Source of the DNA: Podospora bellae-mahoneyi
Taxonomy: Eukaryota > Ascomycota > Sordariomycetes > Sordariales > Podosporaceae
Length of the DNA: 64,000 nucleotides
Direction: 5' to 3'
Assembly: GCF_035222275.1 (NCBI RefSeq)
Contig: NC_085881.1
Location: 1,550,001 to 1,614,000 of the forward strand
A model generated the notes under the pieces. That model was not told the DNA's origin. It did no database searches and saw only the letters and a list, made by a program, of their open reading frames with translations. Position numbers and translations under genes: made by a program. Position 1 is the first letter of the stretch. Each line of letters opens with the position of its first letter. Shown here piece by piece: positions 58,481-64,000 of the stretch.

Positions 58481-60142
58481 ATGGCACCAGACACATCCCC
58501 CACCACCAGCACCTCTCCCCTCCCCCACCTAGGCAACAGCATCAACGCCGCCACCCGAACCCAGCACACCAAACTCAACAAGTCCATCCTCCTCCGCCTG
58601 CCCCTTTCTGTCCCGCCCGTGGCATACAACCCAACAGCTTACCTCACCGGCCTCCTCCACATGGCCCCAATCTACATCGCCTTCGAGTCAGCATGGGACA
58701 AGATCCTCGCTTCCCACTACGCCTCCCTTGACCACCCTTCTAGCTCCCTCCTCGTCCTCCCGGAAAACCAAACCCTTCCCCCTTTCCCGTTTGGCACCAC
58801 GGCAGACCCGATCGGAGATGAAAAGGGCGAGAGGGTTCATGCAGTATTGCATCACTTGAAGATTTCGGGGATGGCACGGAGCGGGAGTCTAAAGAGGGAT
58901 ATCAGAGCCATGTCGGGGTGGGATGAGACAGAAGTGGAGGAGATGCTGGAACAAGTCAAAAACACGGGGAGACTGGGAGAATTCGTCCGCCACATCCACG
59001 CCAACATAGCCAGACAGCCCGAGGTGGTGATCGCCTATGCTTGGGTGCTCTACATGGCGCTTTTTAGCGGAGGGAGGTTTTTGGGTTCTTGTCTTGAGGC
59101 TGCGGGGGAGGGTTTCTGGATGAGGAAGTCTGATGCGGTGTTGGGCAAGATATGCAAGGATCCGATTAGCATACGGGAGCTGCTCGCTTCTGAAGAGGAA
59201 GAGGGTGATGGTGGTGGTGGTGGTGGTGGTGATGATGATGGGTTGGCGAGGATCAAGGACGATGGGTTGCCGCTCAACTTTTTTAGGTTTGCCACTCCGC
59301 TTGATGGGGAAGAGATCAAGACTAAGTTTAAGAGCCGACTTGTCGAGCTGGAGGGGTTGCTGACTGCGGGGGAGAGGGAGCATGTGGTTAGGGAGGGGGT
59401 TTGTATTTTTGACGTGATGAATGGGATTGTGGGGCAGCTGGATGGGCTGTTTGATAGGCACCCTGGGGATGATGATAAAGTGGAAGAAGAGAATGGGGCG
59501 GTGGATACTTGGGCTAGTATGCTTGTGCCTAGGGCTGCGATGGTGGCGGGGGGGAGGTTGAGGGATAGTGTTGCTGTAGCGAAGGAGAGGGGGATGAGGG
59601 CGCTGAGGAAGGCGACGTTTTCGGGCGGGGAGAGGAGCACGCTGGTTGAGGAGGGGAGGTCGCGTTCGCACACACACAGGAGGAAGAGTGAGGGAAACTT
59701 GGAGGGGTTGAATACGAGTTCTTCGCCTGCTACGGCTGAGACGAGTACCAGTGGGCTGCATGCTCATGGGACTATTACGTCCGTGACGGAATTGGTGGAG
59801 AAGACAAATGTGGGCAAGGGGAAGGCGACGGCGGTGGAAGGGGGTGAGGCGGTCAAGGTGGTGAGATTTGGGGAGGAGATTGCGCTTATACAGCAGCGGA
59901 GAAACGGGGCGAAGAGTGTGACGGCGAAGGCGGAGGCGGTACAACAGGATATGTGGACGTCACCTAAGGGACAGTGTCCGCTTGCTAGGATTAGACGACA
60001 GGACCGCGGGTCAGTCACAAAGGTTAGGGATGCGAGAGTAGAGGGGATCAAGAATCCGTTTACGTTTTGGAGCTTGGTCTTGCTGGTTGCCCTAGCCGGC
60101 TTTGGCTGGGGTTATGCGTACGGATATATCACTGGGCGGTAG
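58481..60142 (+). CDS. Heme-oxygenase-like protein with C-terminal membrane anchor
   Basis: A 553-residue single-exon protein. The N-terminal 250 residues match the heme oxygenase-like all-helical family: ATRTQHTKLNKSILLRLPL with candidate proximal His29, a middle helix FVRHIHANIARQPEVVIAYA, and the distal-helix-like YMALFSGGRFLG, which corresponds to the GG-containing distal helix of heme oxygenases. A Gly/Asp-rich insert (about 240-255) lies inside the domain. A long disordered Ser/Thr-rich tail (about 380-520) precedes a single membrane span (about 530-550: FWSLVLLVALAGFGWGYAYG), so it is probably tail-anchored in the ER or another membrane. Heme oxygenases release iron from heme; whether this one does is not shown. 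The coding strand changes from C-rich to G-rich near 58830. Confidence 0.82.
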   Translation: MAPDTSPTTSTSPLPHLGNSINAATRTQHTKLNKSILLRLPLSVPPVAYNPTAYLTGLLHMAPIYIAFESAWDKILASHYASLDHPSSSLLVLPENQTLPPFPFGTTADPIGDEKGERVHAVLHHLKISGMARSGSLKRDIRAMSGWDETEVEEMLEQVKNTGRLGEFVRHIHANIARQPEVVIAYAWVLYMALFSGGRFLGSCLEAAGEGFWMRKSDAVLGKICKDPISIRELLASEEEEGDGGGGGGGDDDGLARIKDDGLPLNFFRFATPLDGEEIKTKFKSRLVELEGLLTAGEREHVVREGVCIFDVMNGIVGQLDGLFDRHPGDDDKVEEENGAVDTWASMLVPRAAMVAGGRLRDSVAVAKERGMRALRKATFSGGERSTLVEEGRSRSHTHRRKSEGNLEGLNTSSSPATAETSTSGLHAHGTITSVTELVEKTNVGKGKATAVEGGEAVKVVRFGEEIALIQQRRNGAKSVTAKAEAVQQDMWTSPKGQCPLARIRRQDRGSVTKVRDARVEGIKNPFTFWSLVLLVALAGFGWGYAYGYITGR

Positions 60143-61247
60143 GCTTCGTCTTTATCAGTTTGGGAGTTCTTTGTGTGAGGAGTTCAATGGTGTTCACGCT
60201 GCAATGATATCACGGGTATGGTTTTGTTCGGGAATTGTTCTGGGAGGGAGGGGGTAACCTGGTGTTTTCTTTTCGTTTCGTTTCGATACCTAGGACCTGT
60301 AGCGTTTACGACTTTCTTCTTCCTTTCCAGAGGTTGTTAGATGGGGGCATGAGGTCAGATCCTCTGACAGAGTGGAGTAGTGCATGAATACACCTATCAA
60401 ACCTCAACGAAGTCGGCACTGCTGGTATTAATGCCACTTTGAGACTCGGAGCAAGAATCTTATGCTCGCGTAGGGTTGTTGCTCTTTAGTCGCACGGCCT
60501 GGCACCCTCGCCACAAAACAACTGGTACACAGACGTAAGTTAAGCTACATCATGTGCGGTTGCTCCGGGGCCGCTTGGTCCCACCTTGTGTCAGGCCCAC
60601 GCTTTGGCTGCTCTGGATTAGGGCTTTGTTGATTATATTTCACACGCTTGATAGCACTTCAGTTCATTGAAAACGAAGTCTGCGCATCAGAGTCGGATAG
60701 GCGTGGTCTCCATATGCCTCAACGGCCTGTTGGACTTTAGAAGCGTCTATTGACGACGGGAGAGTGCTGCTCCTCTGGGCTGTGGTGAAAATCCGATTGA
60801 TCGACACCGATAGCTGGGAATGAGAGGTTGGCGGAGTTGTGCGAAATTAATAAGGGCTCGATCTTGCGTAAAATATGGTGTGAAGCGTTAGCCGGCTGAT
60901 CCGTGTCATGGAGCGATCTCCAGGAAGGAGGTCAAGATGCTCCGTAACGCTCGCTCGGCGTCATCGAGTGGTAAAGGAAGAGGGAAAAAAAAATGATATA
61001 AAAGACGGGATAGGGTTCCTGCAGCAGCGTTGAACGTCTGGGGGAATTGCCACAAGTCTGGGGTTTTTTCTGCGACTTCTGAGCTCGCTCTTGGTGCCAC
61101 TGGCTTGTCGCGAACCATGAGCTGGATCATTAGAAATAGATGAACAAACCAAAGCTTCTTGACTGACTAGACAAAATCAAGAACCGGATCGGTTTTCCCT
61201 ATGTATCGCCGTCGAACTCATAGGCATCAAATTGGGCCCCGTCTGCC
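60143..61247. other. Intergenic, no gene seen
   Basis: No protein or RNA gene is visible before the 5S rRNA at 61248. The first part probably includes the 3' untranslated region of the heme-oxygenase-like gene. Confidence 0.6.
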
Positions 61248-61367
61248 ACATACGACCATACCCAGCTGGAATTACGGCATCCCGTCCGATCTGCCCGAGT
61301 CAAACAGCTGAGGGGCTGAGCCAGTACTCAGGTGGGTGACCGCTGGGGAATCCTCGGTGTTGTATGT
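61248..61367 (+). rRNA. 5S ribosomal RNA gene (dispersed)
   Basis: A 120-base segment begins ACATACGACCATACCC and ends TGTTGTATGT, followed at once by a T run that is the Pol III stop. The 3' half GGTGGGTGACCGCTGGGG then AATCCTCGGTGTTGTATG matches the conserved 3' half of filamentous-ascomycete 5S rRNA, which includes the internal control region. Terminal helix pairing of ACATACGAC with GTTGTATGT is good. In Neurospora and relatives 5S genes are scattered singly, which fits this isolated copy. The middle part differs from the Neurospora version, so it may be a divergent isotype or a pseudogene. Confidence 0.9.
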
Positions 61368-62739
61368 TTTTGCGCTTTTTATCTGGATCGCGTGTGGCCT
61401 CTTCATATGTCGTCATAAGCTGATTTGCTTCCATCTCGCTTCGGACATCCCCGGGGCAAGTATATTCGGCCGCCTGGGGTTTGGTGTTTGCTGTTTTGTC
61501 CTGGACTTCGACCGAGCGTGAATCTTGGTGGTGGCTCCTTCGTTGTTTTGGCTCTTTGCGGTCCTCTTGTTCTGAAGATTCCTCCTCGATTGGGGGGACT
61601 TTGTGAAGTATGGTTCACGGCTGGTGGAAAGAGGGCGCCCGTTCCTAGGCTGTTGGGTTTTTAGAGGTGTTGAGGTGGCCGAGGTGGTTCCTTCTGGTTG
61701 CTGGATCTCATGCCACTTTGCACAATGTTGGGTCATCTTCGTGCGTTGGTTTCCCCGGTCCATCTATGGTCAGTAGATGAGGAGGAGCCAGCCTCCGGAC
61801 AGCACACATATGGGGGAGGGGGGGGCGGAATGCCAACGGACTGAAAGCTCGAGGCTTGGTGGACGTTGAAGGTGAGAATGTTGTCTTTAATCTTATGGTA
61901 TTGTCTGTCTCAAGATTCTCTACGAGCAGCCCGAAAACGAAGAGTAGTGCCGCGGGGCAAAAGAATCTACCCATAACTATACTACAAAAGAAAGATATAA
62001 AACACAAAACCTCTTCCCAAGAAGAAAACCCGAATTTATTTCTCAATCCCGTCATTAATTCCCAACTCGTCAGCAACGAGTCAATAGTGCAGAAGCTATC
62101 GCATGGGATGTCACCCCAAAGCCAGTTCATCCTCCCACATCCATCGCAATGTTGCGCGCCGAATAACATATCTCCCATATCTATAGACCATTCCCAAACC
62201 AATAACGCCTTCCATAAATGCACCTTTATATCGCTGTCTCCTCACGTGTCTATCTTTCTATTCCCGACCTGTGTATCAAGGGAAAACGAAAGACTCTTCC
62301 AGAGTCTAATCAGAAAGAAACGCCCAGTCCAACGCCAAACGAAAAGGGGTATCTCTGAATCGTGAAATGTTATCCCATAACGCCATATATGTGATGCTAT
62401 TGCTGTACTCTGGTATCGTTCATGTTGGGTCGTTGTTGCGCTGTGTTTTTTTTTTTTTTTTAAAAAAAAAAAAAGAAAAAAAAAGAAAAACCAAGAAGAG
62501 AATGCCGGGGAGATAGTGTGATCTCGATGGTTGTAGTAGTCCGCTCGATGACGACGTTTCTTGTTGAACGGATCGGTGATGTCTTGTAGTGAAGAAAAGA
62601 GATCCATCTGTGTATGTGATGCCGGCTGTACGTTTCAACTGACAAATGTAGACGCTTGTATGCCTGATGTAATGTATGGGTTTTGTACAGCGTGGTGCTC
62701 TATCATACACCCCGGCGATGTCGTGTTTAAACATGGTCT
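61368..62739. other. Intergenic, no gene seen
   Basis: No gene is supported. A T run followed directly by an A run (about 62444-62490) can form a strong hairpin and sits near the 3' end of the minus-strand gene that ends at 62740. Confidence 0.6.
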
Positions 62740-64000
62740 TTAGAGGTCATGAAGGGCCATGTCGAGCTCATCAACCAGAAACACCCTACTTGACCGCAGC
62801 TTGCTCGCTCGCACATCAGCCTCCCCAACGCTCTTGACGCGGGGCCGCTTGGCGATCTTGAAGGTCATAGGCCTAGCAGACCTTTCCGAGCTTGACGAAG
62901 CCGGCAGGTCGGGAGCACTCTGGTAGGGAGCAGGGGAACTCCTCTTGTTGGCCCACTTGATCCGCGTGGTCTTCTTCGAAGTGGCAGACCAGGTCGAGTC
63001 GAGCGAAGTGTTGGAGCAAGACGAGGACGAGCGAGCAATCTCGAGGTTGCTGCTGGAAGTGCTTCCCGAGGGCGAAGGCACGCCGCTGCTCTCGGGACTG
63101 ACCGACCTCTCCTGCGCTACCTCGAAAGCCTTCTCTAGGGCTTCGGGGGAGAGCTTCCGGTTGATGACCTTGATACGTGGCATCCGGTTTGGTGTCGTTG
63201 AGCGACTGGCAGAGTCGACAGGGGTGGTCGGGCGAAAATTGGTCACCTTGATTTTGGTGATCTTGGTGGGTGAGGCCGAACGTTTGACAGAGCCAGTTGG
63301 AGGGTTGCCACGTGAGTTGACAACCTTGATCTTGGTGATTCGGGAAGGCGTCGCAGAAGCGACAGCCGGAGGAGATGGTGAACGCGAGCGAGGGTTCACG
63401 AGAACAATGACCTTTGGCGGCGAAGGTTCAGTGGGAGTCCCTGACCGGGAGCTTTCCGGGGTCGACCAACCCTCGGGAATCTTGATCTTGATGACCCGGA
63501 TGCTTGTCAAACTCGCCACACTCGGCGACCGCTCCTGAGTTGGCATCTTAAACTCAAGGTCCGCTAGGGCGTCGCTAGAAGAGCCATCGGGATTCTGGCG
63601 AGCATGCTCCGCCAACATCTCCTTGTACTGGCGAGCGAGGTTGGTGAGCGGCGCGGTGTATTGAATGCGGATCTTGTTGGGCTGGAAATGCTCGTCCGAG
63701 ACGGTGTCCATTCTGCGCTTACGCTTAACACGGAGGCTCGCCGTGGTGGAGGTCGAGGCATCCGTCTCGTCACCGCTGCCGTAGGGGTCCTGGGAGTCGG
63801 AAACAACAGTGCAGCTCTCAGCACCGCCAGCCTTGCCGGCACTGCGGCCGTCTTCGATCTCTTCCCCGGGAAGCTTGAACGGGCGACCACCGGGCAAAAT
63901 AACACGCCGACCATGACGGCGGGCTTGTGTCTCTGTGAGCTCAGTGGGGACTTCCAGCTCCGAAGTCGGCTTCTCGGTGATCTCTACATTGTCACCAACT
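62740..64000 (-). CDS. Unrecognised Lys/Ser-rich protein with repeated K-I-K-V motifs (5' end outside the window)
   Basis: The frame is open from the right edge of the window to a TAA at 62740-62742, at least 419 codons, so the start lies beyond 64000. The first visible part reads VEITEKPTSELEVPTELTET and later RRHGRRVILPGGRPFKLPGEE. The protein is basic and Ser/Pro/Thr-rich with a recurring short motif of the form R/K-I/T-T/P-x-I-K-V-x-N, seen as RVIKIKIPEGW, SRITKIKVVNSRG, TKITKIKVTNFR, NRMPRIKVINRK and KKTTRIKWANKRS, spaced 27-70 residues apart. The C-terminus is KLRSSRVFLVDELDMALHDL. The pattern suggests a disordered nuclear protein with repeated beta-strand-like or DNA/chromatin-binding segments. 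No family is recognised. Confidence 0.7.
   Translation of the reverse strand, partial: VGDNVEITEKPTSELEVPTELTETQARRHGRRVILPGGRPFKLPGEEIEDGRSAGKAGGAESCTVVSDSQDPYGSGDETDASTSTTASLRVKRKRRMDTVSDEHFQPNKIRIQYTAPLTNLARQYKEMLAEHARQNPDGSSSDALADLEFKMPTQERSPSVASLTSIRVIKIKIPEGWSTPESSRSGTPTEPSPPKVIVLVNPRSRSPSPPAVASATPSRITKIKVVNSRGNPPTGSVKRSASPTKITKIKVTNFRPTTPVDSASRSTTPNRMPRIKVINRKLSPEALEKAFEVAQERSVSPESSGVPSPSGSTSSSNLEIARSSSSCSNTSLDSTWSATSKKTTRIKWANKRSSPAPYQSAPDLPASSSSERSARPMTFKIAKRPRVKSVGEADVRASKLRSSRVFLVDELDMALHDL

Overview
The window is nuclear DNA of a filamentous ascomycete, most probably a member of the Sordariales. Genes sit on both strands, most have one to three introns of about 48-91 bases with GT(A/G)NGT donors and CTRAC-type branch sites, and the 5S rRNA gene is single and dispersed with the terminal sequence seen in Neurospora relatives. 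The protein set (SCAP, Cdt2, Spb1, Gda1, Ypt7, a kinesin-3) is fungal. There is no sign of prokaryotic operons, CRISPR arrays or virus-like elements.

Layout. The first 4.5 kb has no recognisable gene. From 4.5 to 18 kb lie a TRAP-alpha/Irc22-like ER protein, an AT-hook (HMGA-like) protein, a large UBA-RWD-DExH RNA helicase, a patch of small cysteine-rich MC-CGH proteins and their damaged copies, a DUF4202 protein and a cytochrome-b5/FMN hydroxy-acid dehydrogenase. Two copies of a tRNA-derived SINE-like element lie at 12.3 and 17.7 kb. From 18 to 31 kb genes are sparse: a two-exon zinc-finger-like unknown, a zinc-ribbon-like unknown, a divergent 14-3-3-like protein, another MC-C(K)H small protein, and long gene-free stretches rich in microsatellites. 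From 31 to 60 kb the region is dense and conserved: SCAP, a JMJD7-like JmjC protein, Spb1, Cdt2, a kinesin-3, a PPPDE-thioredoxin-PUL protein, Gda1, a ChlI-like AAA-related protein, Ypt7, an SLC35F-type transporter and a heme-oxygenase-like tail-anchored protein. A 5S rRNA gene follows at 61.2 kb, and a lysine-rich unknown runs off the right edge on the minus strand.

How they relate. These are ordinary housekeeping genes and not a cluster with one function. There is a loose endomembrane theme: TRAP-alpha (ER translocon), SCAP (ER-Golgi sterol sensing), Gda1 (Golgi GDPase), Ypt7 (vacuole fusion), the SLC35F transporter (probably vacuolar) and a kinesin-3 (organelle transport). I do not see evidence of co-regulation beyond shared divergent promoters.

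Most interesting observations: the SINE-like pair; the family of 42-67 residue C-x8-C(G/K)H-x7/8-C proteins with two damaged members; an in-frame TAG in the AT-hook gene followed by a perfectly open acidic tail; a lactate-dehydrogenase-like enzyme with Ile in place of the active-site Tyr; and a repeated switch, inside many genes, from C-rich codons at the 5' end to G-rich codons at the 3' end. All intron positions given here were worked out by eye from splice signals, frame and family conservation.
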